A stretch of 64,000 nt of DNA from Sparassis latifolia. Its lineage: Eukaryota > Basidiomycota > Agaricomycetes > Polyporales > Sparassidaceae. The stretch's first letter is position 1, and every line of letters begins with the position of its first letter. The notes below the pieces were generated by a model. It saw nothing but the letters and a program-made list of their open reading frames with translations, ran no database searches and was not told where the DNA came from. Shown here in pieces: positions 1-9,803 of this stretch. Made by a program: the position numbers and the translations under genes. Where the stretch lies: the NCBI GenBank assembly GCA_018466975.1, contig CM031558.1:2480001-2544000 (forward strand), read 5' to 3'.

Positions 1-549
1 GTTGCACACAGGCCTGGCCTCTCTTAGCACGGGCTGCACCTGGGGGCCCTTGGGCACTGGTCACTCATTACCCATATGGTAGACGGAGATGGGGTGAGAT
101 GGCATACCATAATAGTCAGAGAAAGCCCTGGGGTAGGAGTCGGAGATCAGGGGCAACTGAGGGAGGATGTCTTCTGGGATGTCCTTGGTCTTGGTGATAT
201 CAACGTCACCAACAGCAGTGGAAGTGGAAGAGGCACTCGTGGCAGGAGAAATGACAGGTGACCCCATGCTCTCTTGCTGAGCGACAGTAATGCACGAGGT
301 GAAGAATTCACTGTCAAAATTCACTGGAATGAGCAAAAATGAAAAGGTGAGTATGAGAAGATAGCAAAAAGGTAAACAGCTGACTGGTAGACGGGTACTG
401 AGTACTGAAGGGGTAAATGACTGGCATCTGTGAGCGACAACAGTTAAGCACCGGCTTTGTAAGCGTGGAAGGTGGGCAACATGTTTCACCCTCGAGGTCC
501 ATGCGCACTTCCCCTAAGTAGGAAGGAAGTGTTAGTAGAGGGGCTGACC
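1..549. other. Unassigned left edge
   Basis: No gene is recognised here. The minus strand keeps an open frame of about 142 codons (489-61), rich in Ser, Thr and Pro near its end. It contains a plausible acceptor (TTCCAG) near 318, so it may be a fragment of another retroelement gag or of a spliced gene running off the left edge. Nothing in it matches a family I know. It lies directly upstream of the first terminal repeat of element N3. Confidence 0.25.
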
Positions 550-724
550 TCCCTGAAGCAAAGCTGGGAGAGGTCGGCCTTAGTGTTCATCTGAGCGAGA
601 GGCGCACAAGTGCCCGACATCCTTTTCCTCTGCTTTATCATTGATAGACTCGGACTGTACCTACATTCTTGCTAATCAACTCCTCACTCATTTTCTGTAC
701 ACTTTCTCTCATGCTCCCCTGTCT
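550..724 (+). repeat. N3 terminal repeat A1
   Basis: A direct repeat of about 170 bp shared with 18818-18990. Conserved blocks include CCCGACATCCTTTTCCT and GATAGACTCGGACTGTACCT. It ends close to a splice-like CTCCTTGCAG at 724-733, just before the first N3 gag codons. Confidence 0.75.
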
Positions 725-1026
725 CCTTGCAGCCATGCACCAGCACTTTGGGCTCAATCCAGGAAACAATGACCAGCAGCGGTGCCAGCAACCAGCAGGC
801 CCACCTCCTTCAGAGCAGCAGCAGCAGCAATGGAGGGCCCAATAGCCCATTCCACAACATGGACCCACTGTACCCCCAGGGCCCACCCTGCAAGCATCAG
901 GAAAACCCCACTTTACCTTAAAGACCTTTCGCTCTGAAAACCCTTATTTAAGGCTATAAGTTCTCAAATAAGTCTCAATAAGTTGGATTTCAGGCACTTA
1001 ATGTAATATAGCTTATGCCCTTTTTT

Positions 1027-1094
1027 GCATGTCACCATTTCACGCTGACGGATTCTGGTGTGCAATAGGCACATCATCTTTTTATTTGATCTAT
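1027..1094 (+). repeat. N1 split direct repeat A1
   Basis: 68 bp, matching A2 at 5628-5694 with about ten differences. The shared core is TGCAATAGGCACATC followed by TTTTTATTTGATCTA. The differences are mostly C-T and G-A transitions. Confidence 0.85.
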
Positions 1095-1356
1095 TGTACT
1101 CGATCTGTGATCTCGCATCTAAATATCATACTCCATGCCAAGCAATGCCTCCCAAATGCAAGGTAGTGGAGGAGATCCCGATATGCATATGACCGGGGCA
1201 TTCAGCACTGAAGTCAGTGAAGCGTGCATGGACATTGTTGACCGATACAGAAGGGATGAGCTTGGTCGAATTTGAGCAATTAAGGAACTCACTGAAGTCT
1301 TTCTTAAAGCCCCTGAACCAGATGATGGACTCAGAGAGGAATATTTCAACCATGCT

Positions 1357-2337
1357 TTGCAATCCTACGTCCAAATCCTCGATGCCCATGACAAGGCCAA
1401 ACTTGTTGAGCCACACGGAGCGGCCAGAGACAGTGAGGGAGCACAGCCGGAGTTGGGCGAGCGAGCATCCAGCAAAGAGAAGACGAGTGCCCGAGTTGCT
1501 GGCATGGCTAGGAGCTGGGATTCCTCAGAGGAGGCAGAGCAAACCCGGAAACGACGATGACCGAATCCTGACAAGTTCGATTGGACTGTCAATGAGTTCA
1601 TTACGAAGTCGACACTTCATCCAGAGTTACGACGCACGATCGAGCTCATCCGAGAATACACCATTGACCTCAAGTTTGCTAAGTCGACTCTCCTTACCAC
1701 TGCTAGCACGCCTCAGTTCTCCGACGGGGAATGGAGCAATGTACTCACCAGAAGAGCGGTCGACCTCGATCATGTCTTCAGTGAAAGATATTCCACCGTG
1801 CGAGAGGAAAAGCATAAGCAGGTCATTGGAGAGTATGAAATCCATCATTGCAATATCGTCCCGTCGAAGCATGTCCAGTCTGTCGGTGACTGGGTCATCA
1901 CTTGGGACTCAACTACTGAGGCCACTGCATTCACATTCTCGCACCGAAGAAGCGAACTCACCCGATACGGGAAATACATTGTCAGACTGTTCGCTGCAAC
2001 AGCCACTGGGTTCCACGAGCAAGTCCTACAGTATGATCAAGCTGTCCGAACTCGGGTTGGAGAGTGTCACAACCTGCGGCTCATTGATTTCGAGCAATTT
2101 AGTGACCTCAGGCACCAGTACTTGGGCTACAGAGGTGTTGGCACCTCTGGCGAGACCTCGAAGAAGGTCACTGGACCTGGACCTGGAGCAATTGCGCAAC
2201 ACCGTAAGGTGGAGCCGTGCTGGCATTTCAATGAAGGAACCTGCCCGAGCACTGCTGCTACCTGCCGATATCAGCACACCTGTTCTACCTGCCAGTCAGC
2301 CGGCCATGTCACAAAGAACTGCTCACCGAGGAAGTGA
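1357..2337 (+). pseudogene. N1 gag, one in-frame stop
   Basis: One reading frame runs from 1357 to 2337 and is interrupted by TGA at 1558-1560, which follows CGACGA and looks like a decayed arginine codon. The C-terminal part carries a CCCH-like cluster (C..F..GTC....TC...H) and then a CCHC knuckle spaced C-x2-C-x4-H-x4-C at about 2281-2322, the usual nucleic-acid-binding end of a retroelement gag. The frame closes just before the RT frame begins in another register. A longer open frame at 1217-2560 in a different register overlaps it, but only its last 40 or so codons (the start of pol) look real. Confidence 0.7.
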
Positions 2338-2429
2338 AGCCGAGGATTGGTGGCCACGTTACCTTTGTGACATGGTTTGGTCAGGTTCGGACCCTGTGCA
2401 GTCCACGAGCACTTTTGCATCGATACACC

Positions 2430-4165
2430 AATTGCCGCTCCCCGGAGTCCCGGACCATGAGAGGAACAACCCAATTGTGAACGACACACTGGCGAAATAC
2501 CCGCACCTCTTCAAAGTTGTCACGCCAATTGATGTTGACCGATTCGAGCAACTCCGGTGAGATCACCTGAATCCTCCATTTGTTGCCTCAGTCTGCAAAG
2601 GATTGCGAGAGGGTTTCTGGCCCTGGGCTGACACACACTTTGGAGAATATTCAGAGACTTGGAATGAGCGGTGGTCTCCTTCTCAAGATAAGAAGGGGGC
2701 CCAGTTCCTACATGATCTCAGAGATGCGGAAATCACCGCCGACTGCTGGTCTGAAGGGTTCGGAACAGAGCTGTTGCTGAGGATGTACTGCATGCCGGTG
2801 CACACCATTCCGAAACCACAGTCGGACAAGATGCGCCTGATTACAGATCAGAGTGTGGGAGATTTTTCGTTGAACTCCATGATATCGAAGGAGTCATATC
2901 CTTAAACAGTCATGGATGGGATGGCAACATTCGGACAAGTACTGCGAAACTTCTGGGCCGAATATGGAGATGTACCACTGGTTGTATGGAAATCAGACGT
3001 CTCACAAGCCTATCGCAGGATCCCGATGTCACCATACTGGCAAATCAAGCAAGCGACATGCATTGATGGAGTCTATCATGTTGACCGCTGCAATGTCATT
3101 GGTAGCTGTGCATCCTTAGCGATCTGGGCTGCATTCGCGAGCCTTGTCCTTTGGATTGCATGGTTCAAATGTGACATCCGGCTAAACAATTGGGTCGACG
3201 ACGTGTATGGCATTGAAATCCAGGGAAGAATGTCTTACTACAATAAATACAGCAAACTCATGCCCAATGCCCAAGTCCGACTCCTCATGCTGTGAGATGA
3301 GATCAACCTCTCGCACGATGGGCCTAAGCAGCTCTTCCAGGCACTTGACCCTGAGGTTCCCATGATTGGCATCAATGTCGACCCCAATGTGATGACTGTA
3401 ACTCTGCCGGCTGCCAGCAAGCAGAAGCTGCTAGATGAAATTGACCGATTCTGCGATATCCCAAAGGGCCACCATCGTCACAGCTTGCGGGAATTTCAGT
3501 CGTTCGCAGGATATGTCAACTGGGCCTTCAACATTTTCCCGATGTTGAAGCCTGGTCTCAGCAATGTCTATTCCAAGATGGCGGGAAAGACACAGCCGCA
3601 CACCGGGATCTTTGTCAACTCAGCTGTAGTGTCAGATCTCCAGTGGATGACTGAACACATATGTACCTCTGATGGGGTACATTTCCTTAGATCGGAGGAC
3701 TGGAGCCCCGGTGACCTCTCCAAGGACAATGACGACCATGAGTGTGCATTTGTCGATGCTTCAGGTGTTGGTCTAGGCATTTACCTTCTGTGATGCAACA
3801 TCGGCCTGTGGGCAGACCTCCTCTGCACTGCCCCCAAGAATGTCATTTTCTGGTATGAAGCCTTGGCCGCTTGCAGTGCCATGCACTATATTGCATACAA
3901 TGTCCACTATCCTGTCAACAGACTGGCGGTGTTCTCTGACAACACAAATACTGTCTCACTATTCAACATGCTACGTGCCTTGCCAGCATACAATTCTATT
4001 GCTCGATTAGCTGTTAATGCCATCCTATCTGAGAACCTGCAGCTGCATGTGGGCCACATACCTGGCAAGGAGAATGTTATCGCTGATGCATTGTCATGCA
4101 AGTGGCTGGACGAGGTATGCGCTCAAGTGCCCGGCATTGAGCTCCTCGAATTTTCACCCCCTTGA
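2430..4165 (+). pseudogene. N1 reverse transcriptase and RNase H
   Basis: A single register holds the pol segment, with stops at 2558 (TGA), 2903 (TAA), 3293 (TGA) and 3791 (TGA); homology continues through each. RT motifs visible: the Asp in WKSDVSQAYRRIPM (about 2980-3030) and the catalytic WVDDVYG box (about 3190-3210). RNase H follows, with FVDASGVGLG (about 3750-3780), SDNTNTV (about 3937-3957) and ADALS (about 4083-4097). Three of the four stops are TGA after G, as expected if CGA codons lost a methylated CpG cytosine. It is the RT/RNase H of a YR retroelement and is not functional as it stands. Confidence 0.8.
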
Positions 4166-4189
4166 GATGCGCTGGGGGCAGTAAAAAAA

Positions 4190-5184
4190 TGATGCATTCG
4201 AGCCGCAAGTCCAGGCAACCCACACGAGAAGCCTGGACTCTGGATTGCCTGGTGCATGAGCAATCCATCGCACTCGCGCATGCCCTGAACCGATCAACTA
4301 AGGGGACTTACTCATCCACCTTGAACTCAATTTCTGCAAACTGCATCATTTCGCAGTCAATCCTTCCGAAGATACACTGAGTTTCTTTGCTGTCTATATG
4401 AGCAACCACATTAACCCGAAATCAGTTGACTCCTACCTATCTGGGATTTGCAGCGAGCTTGAGGCTTTTTTCCCCGATGTGCGCAAGGCACGCTCCTTAC
4501 AGCTCATCAGGCGCACCCTCAAAGGTTGCCGTCATCTCTACGGCCGACCCACCAACTGTAAGCGAGCACTCACACTAGCTGACCTGTGCCTTGTTCACAA
4601 TGCCCTCTCCACCTCCACTCTGTTTGACGACATCCTTTTCCAGGCACTGCTCCTTACTGAATTTCATGCTCTGATGCGGCTCAGAGAACTTGTCTGGCCA
4701 GACAGTGTCGACCTTTGTGACCCACGTGCACTTGCCCAATGCCGTTCAGTTGCCATCGACAGCAAGTTCTTCTCATTTTTACTCCCTACCTGCAAAACTA
4801 ATCGGATTTTCGAGGGAAACAAGATCATTGTGCGACGCAACGACAGTGATGCTGAGCCATGGACCACTTTCAAATCCTATGTCACGGCCCGTGACCGTGC
4901 CCATCCGTGGCACCCCCATCTCTGGCTGTGATCAACTGGAGAGCCTTCAACCCAGTCATGGTTTATTAAGATGTTGTGCAAATTTTTCCCCTCCGACATT
5001 GCAGGTCACTCGATGCGCTCTGGTGGCGCAATGGCACTCGCTGAATGAGGCTGCCCACCCCAGGTCATACAAGCCTGTGGTCGGTGGACTTCTGACACCT
5101 GGGAGGCTTATGTGTGCAAGCATCCGGTCCTCCTGCAGGCTTTCCTTCTCAACTGTCAACAATCCCAGCAACTCATCCCTTAAA
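4190..5184 (+). pseudogene. N1 tyrosine recombinase, frameshifted
   Basis: The frame with WTLDCLVHEQSIALA shifts near 4325 to the frame with YMSNHINPKSVDSYLSGI and LTLADLCLVHNALS. It shifts again before the catalytic end at about 5000-5110. There GHSMRSGGAMALAE, a GRW and a final Tyr (WEAYV) give the H-x-x-R, H/W and Y residues of tyrosine recombinases. A TGA (about 5045) interrupts the last part. Together with the split direct repeats this identifies the integrating enzyme of N1. The catalytic residues are intact although the gene is broken. Confidence 0.75.
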
Positions 5185-5231
5185 TCTCCTCCTTTCTCCC
5201 CTCATCTCCCGAATCAACTCTATTAGGACAC

Positions 5232-5362
5232 TAGCAGCTATCGAAAGGCAGAGCGAATGTATTGGTTTTCGGGGCACGCGGCAGTGGGCAGCAGCCACTC
5301 CGCGGTGCCCGCTTCTGGCTATATCTTGCGTCACTCAGGAAACTCTGAGCCTAGAAGATTAG
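5232..5362 (+). repeat. N1 split direct repeat B1
   Basis: 131 bp, matching B2 at 5743-5873 almost end to end. Shared blocks include GAGCGAATGTATTGGTTT and AACTCTGAGCCTAGAAGATT. The 265 bp between B1 and A2 contain a short tandem repeat (unit about 19 bp, ATGTCGCGAAGCCCGATGC, at about 5592-5636). Confidence 0.85.
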
Positions 5363-5627
5363 TTGGTTTTAATAGATTTATTTAACAAGTCTAATTGACG
5401 CTGCACTGGGCCCGACAATGGCCAACTCGCACAGTCCCCGGGCTGTGCTGTAACCTGCTTCTGCCACCGGGAACAGCGACACCTGCCTCTCATGCGGCAG
5501 CGTAGCACCACCAACTCTCTTGGTGAGCGGTCAGATGGAAAGGGGCTCAGATGCCCTTTCACTCCAACCGTCATCTGGCTGCTCACCAGGTATGTCGCGA
5601 AGCCCGATGCATGTCGCGAAGCCCGAT

Positions 5628-5694
5628 GCATGTCGCCGTTTTATGCTGACAGATTCTGGCATGCAATAGGCACATCGTCTTTTTATTTGATCTA
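5628..5694 (+). repeat. N1 split direct repeat A2
   Basis: The second copy of A1 (1027-1094). It lies between B1 and B2 as expected for split direct repeats. Confidence 0.85.
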
Positions 5695-5742
5695 CCCACC
5701 GTCCCTCCTCTATTGCATAGTACATATGTATCCTACTACATG

Positions 5743-5873
5743 TAGCGGCTATCGAAAGGTGGAGCGAATGTATTGGTTTCTGGGGCATGCGGCAGTAAGC
5801 AGCAGCCACTCCGTGGTGCCCACTTCTGGCTATATCTTGCGTCACTTAGGAAACTCTGAGCCTAGAAGATTAG
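5743..5873 (+). repeat. N1 split direct repeat B2, right end of N1
   Basis: The second copy of B1. Its last base is followed directly by the right half of the split TIR element (5874-5907), which fixes the N1 right boundary. Confidence 0.85.
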
Positions 5874-6554
5874 GTGTTCTCTTAAGAGAAAGTTGGGTTT
5901 TCCTGATGAACCTGCACCAGCTAATGCTGCCCAGCTGCTGGCTCCCCCTCATGCCCAGCCAGAGCATCCTCCCGCTCCCCAGCTGCAGGCAGCAGGACCC
6001 ACTGCCCCTGCTGCTGGGATTCGCAGCCAACTGCAGCCCCTCGCTGCTGGCCCCGATCCCCAGGTGCCTGCAGGTGGAGCACTGCCAGCCCAGCTTTTCA
6101 CAAACCTGGAGGACCTAGCATGGGTGCGAGCCACTGCAGCTGCTCGTGATGATGGGTGCAAGCTGATCACCCTCCCTTCAATCAAGAAAGGCTCCAAGAT
6201 GGATGTGCTCAATGCCTGTGAGTACCCATTCATTATCTTTCCTTGTCCTTCCTGGTAGCCATACGCTATCTCCTGCTGCGGTGTCCCTTACAGGCTGAAC
6301 AGGCATCCTATCCTCCACCGTGTAGTCCATGACTTCAGTTTTCCTTTTCTGAGCAATTCCTCACCTTTCCCGACAGTCCCGCTGACTGTGCCGCACCTAG
6401 CTATCTCTAGCAAGGTCGATGATGCTCTGCAGGCATTTAAGTACATCCCATATTGTGCCCTGTTATCTGCAGCTCACCTGAAAGCTGTGCAGAGTGATGA
6501 GGAGTTCGTGCTGAATGCTCAGGGTGGCCTTTCAGCAAAGGGCCTCGACTGTTG

Positions 6555-6720
6555 ACTCGTGCTGGGTCTGACGGATAGTGTGGACTAGTAGAACTGGAAG
6601 CAGCAGTGTGCTGGCAGCTAGGTGCTGGTGTGGGTGAGGCCAGCCCGAAGGGCCTGCTCCTGAACACCTGTTAGAGGTGTCTGGGGGCCTGGGGTGTGCT
6701 GAGGGTGAGCGCGAGGATCA
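6555..6720 (-). repeat. N2 split direct repeat B2
   Basis: About 165 bp, matching B1 (6943-6975 plus 8185-8320). It keeps an uninterrupted version of the site where the 1.2 kb element entered B1 (GGACTAGTAG, TA at 6586-6587). Confidence 0.85.
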
Positions 6721-6796
6721 CCCGCAGCATGCACCATGCTGCCGCACAAAAGGAGCAGAAAAAGGACACTGTCGAAGAGGTGAGGGTGGGTGGGTC

Positions 6797-6942
6797 AAAA
6801 AGAAGACTGTCGGTGTCTCGTAGGGGGAATGGTGGTGGTTGAAGAGAGAGGACGAGCCATGATACTGTCACGCATGCTCGTCCATCATAGCTGTCATGAG
6901 TCATAGGACTCGAAGGGACTGCATCACATTCGAGTCCTCTCA
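6797..6942 (-). repeat. N2 split direct repeat A2
   Basis: About 146 bp, matching A1 at 13469-13614. Shared blocks include GGTGGTTGAAGAGAGAGGA and GTCATGAGTCATAGGACTCG. The differences are mostly transitions. Confidence 0.88.
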
Positions 6943-6975
6943 ACTCGTGCCGGGTCCAACAGATAGTGTGGACTA

Positions 6976-8184
6976 CACGCCCATTTTGTGAACGGCTGAT
7001 AATCAGCTGAAATGTGTCACATCGCCAGAGCGCCCCACCGAGGTCGTGGGAGTCACCCAGCCAGGTGATTGCAAGAGTGAAATCGTATATGGACAGACCC
7101 TTGGCCAAGAGCTATCTGGCCAGCAGCTGAGCGGGAAAGGTGTGGCCAAGCAGACCACCCACGCAAGCCTCAGACGGCTTGCTGGGCTCAAAATTATGTG
7201 AGATTTCATCAAAGTACATATTCTTTCTCAGCAGCCCGTGTTTCAGATATATCATTGGCGCAGCAATCTACCGTTGCGAACCAGGTTAATCTATTAGTTC
7301 AAAAATACAGGTGTTCGGAAATTTAGAAATATATTGCACGACAATGCCTACATAGGTACAGAATATCTCTACAAAACAAATCTGCAGATGAAATTGTTTT
7401 CGCAATCTGGCTGTCCATTCTGTCGGAGTGATGCATACTCACTGGTGATGATCAGAACAGGTTGATCGCGTGCCCGTGTCCCCTCTCGCGCTCCACCCCC
7501 ACCGTGGCGGGCCCAAAAACCTGCCCATTGCCAAGGCTCTGAGTATTCTGTGAATGGCTGAATGCTGCATACAAATGAGACGTAGGGAAAGTAACAAACC
7601 CCATAAGAAAGGATCATGTACAAGAACAAAGGACTCACCGTCGGGCCATGGATGATAGCTGACTGTTAGGCCAGCTCATCTTGAAACCGCTTTTGAGGAG
7701 AGGCCTTGATGTTAACATGGCAGTGCTGGAAGGAAACACGTTGGTAAAGTAAGTGTACACGAGCCATCAGGAAAATGGGCCATCACGGCACATTTGAGAT
7801 TCCGCAACGGCACGTTCGGCTTGGGCATTGGCTCGAGAACACTTAAGTCCATTCTCTCCTTGTGTAGAGCACTCAAATTTTGGTGTGAAGACGATTAAAA
7901 ACACGAGAGGATAGCTGTAAGGTGCATCTAAGCTTCTGGCTACAGCGATTGATGCCCAAACACAAAGAATATGGCCCGATGGTAAGTAGATTTCAGCCCG
8001 ATCTTGGGGCAAGGCCGGAAGCTGGCTGGACATATCCTGCAGAGCTGACTGCGGGATGTCCTGTCCAGGCAATGACCAATCAGCTGGTCGCCAGATCTTG
8101 TACAGCCCAGCCATCAGAGCTTTCATAAGCTGAAATCTCCCTGAATTGCTCAGAGTCGGCCCATCTCATTGAGGGTTGGGCGTG
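6976..8184. mobile_element. 1,209 bp element, 8 bp TIR and TA target duplication
   Basis: The left end is TA followed by CACGCCCA (6974-6983). The right end is TGGGCGTG followed by TA (8177-8186), so the inverted repeat is 8 bp with a duplicated TA. The paralogous N2 repeat B2 shows the empty site with a single TA at 6586-6587, which proves insertion. The TA duplication fits the Tc1/mariner-related group, but the ends match no family I can name. The interior has open frames of 89 (7638-7369, minus) and 119 (8126-7767, minus) codons without recognisable domains, so it is probably non-autonomous. Confidence 0.85.
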
Positions 8185-8320
8185 TAGTAGAACTGGGAGC
8201 AGCAGTGTGCTGGCAGCTAGGTGCTGGTGTGGGTGAGGCCAGCCCAAAGGGCCTGCTCCTGAACACCTGTCAGAGGTGTTCGGGGGCCTGGGGTGTGCCG
8301 AGGGTGAGCGCGAGGATCGC
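8185..8320 (-). repeat. N2 split direct repeat B1, main part
   Basis: The main part of B1, starting right after the YR gene. The remaining 33 bp lie at 6943-6975 beyond the TA-flanked insert. It matches B2 (6588-6720) closely, including CAGCAGTGTGCTGGCAGCTA. Confidence 0.85.
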
Positions 8321-8440
8321 CCACTGTGAGACGAAGGCTCTGACGAGCAGCGTGTGCTCGGATACAGAAAAACTGGAGACTGTTGGTACTAGATGTAGTT
8401 ACAAAACAAATTACTGCAGTGTAGTAGGTGAACTTGAGTA

Positions 8441-9691
8441 TCAAGGGTCTGCTTTGGCAAAACGGACACGTCGTCGGGGCTTAGGTTGGGATTTCGAGCG
8501 AGTGAAGTGACTGAGATGGGGGTTTACGTGGGGCTGAAGGAGTTGCACATGAAGAGGAATGACAACCTCCAGGTTCTGCCAATAATGCATGAATGCATCT
8601 GAAGACCAATGGCCCATGATCTTCACAACTTCGGGATCAACACCTTTCATCAGCAGTTCCGTGGTTTCGCCAATGCGGAAGGAGTGTCCGGTGGTGTGAG
8701 GGATTCCATGACGTTGCCAGATGCTGTTGCAGATGCGGAGAAAATGTTTCTTCGTGAGGCAGAGTATCATGTCATCTTGGGAGTAGAAGGCAAACAAAGG
8801 CATGTGTTCGGCAATGTCGTTGAGATGAAGATGATGTTGCAGTGATGCAATGGGATCGGAAGGGCCGAGCTGTCATGTGATGGTGGACGTGTCACTGGCA
8901 GACTTCTTTGTCTTGGTCCATGGGTAGTGTAGTGTACGTAAGCCGTTAATAGCAGAAGGGGTTGACAGGTGTGCTTGGGAAGGAATTTTCTGCGGGTCGA
9001 AATGGAGGGATGATGTGGAGAAGAGCTCTCCAAGACGAGATTGTGTCCAGAATGCGGTGTCAGCTGCGGCTAGGATGCAAGCATTGGTCGGTATGCTCGC
9101 ATCGAGGTTGGAGTGGAGTAGCTCAAGCATTTCGCGAGTGACTGGTGGATGAGGAGGTTTACCATCTGGTGCAAGGTTTTCTATGTCACGTAGGACGTAT
9201 GAAAGTCGGAGCCCTCCATTCCATGCAACACCTTGGATAATGTGCCAAGCACGGACAGCTGAGATATTGTTCTGCACTGAGTTGCAAACATGAGTACCAG
9301 CTTTCGAAGCTGCAAAACAACATAGGAGGTGTTCACTGGCTGGGAGCCAAAAATGGAGAGGAACACGTTCCGCGTCACAGAACTGGAAGAAGGCTTGCAA
9401 GGAGGAGCAATACTTGCTGGTGGTGGACTCAGCTAAGGCTGCCGCTAAGACAAGGTCCAACTGCTTGTTGGCCTGGATGGATCCTGCAACATCGCATTCA
9501 GCTTGCTTTTCCAGAGCAATGGGATGAGCCCCAGCTAGGCTGCGGATAGAGTGTTTGTTATGTGGAGGGAGCGGGTAGGGTTGGAAGTGAGGGCTAGTAG
9601 TGGTAGTGTATGGTTTAGAGGGGTTTTTGTGAATGAAAGAGAAGAATTGGTCTAGTGAGGCCACTAGCTGTGAGGTCGACATCGCTGTCAT
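8441..9691 (-). pseudogene. N2 tyrosine recombinase, one in-frame TGA
   Basis: The frame runs from 9691 to 8441 (about 416 codons) with a single TGA at 8875-8873; the same register continues beyond it. The N-terminal part has a core-binding-like stretch (SKYCSSLQAFFQFC, ISAVRAWHI). The C-terminal part shows GHSFRIGETTELLMKG, then IMGHW and a terminal Tyr (FMHYW), giving the H-x-x-R, H and Y catalytic residues. The TGA precedes CAGCTCGG and is what a CGA arginine codon would become after CpG deamination. The tail ends in a basic KPRRRVRF segment. It would be the integrase of N2 if the stop were absent or read through. Confidence 0.82.
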
Positions 9692-9803
9692 GGAAGAAAC
9701 CTGAGAGTGATGATCATTCGACTGTTGGCTGACAAGTTTCAGTGAAATACAATTATATGTTATTGCAGGATTACACGGGATTTTAATTTACAGGGGGGGA
9801 CTG

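Larger units (their letters stand above)
1027..5873 (+). mobile_element. N1: Ngaro-like YR retrotransposon, decayed
   Basis: A 4.85 kb element on the plus strand with gag (1357-2337), RT and RNase H (about 2430-4165) and tyrosine recombinase (about 4190-5184). Its repeats are A1 1027-1094, B1 5232-5362, A2 5628-5694 and B2 5743-5873, giving A1-ORFs-B1-A2-B2. That arrangement is diagnostic of PAT/Ngaro-type split direct repeats. No methyltransferase-like domain is seen between RNase H and YR, which favours Ngaro over DIRS1-like. It sits inside a small TIR element. Several in-frame TGA stops show it is inactive, though the YR catalytic motif is still readable. Confidence 0.85.
896..5907. mobile_element. 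Small TIR element (ATCAGG family), copy a, split by N1
   Basis: The left half is 896-1026 and the right half 5874-5907. The inner ends abut the two ends of N1 exactly. The terminal inverted repeat begins ATCAGGAAAACCC. Two other copies lie at 16632-16854 and 19071-20456. Compared with the intact copy, part of the right half is missing, so either N1 insertion was accompanied by loss or the boundary is slightly off. No coding capacity is expected in an element of about 220 bp, so it is a MITE. Superfamily is not clear because no convincing target duplication was found. Confidence 0.7.

Noticed and set aside
1217..2560. A 447-codon open frame on the plus strand
   Set aside because: The zinc knuckles of gag lie in another register at the same place; only the last 40 or so codons of this frame look like pol. 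The rest is a shadow of gag.
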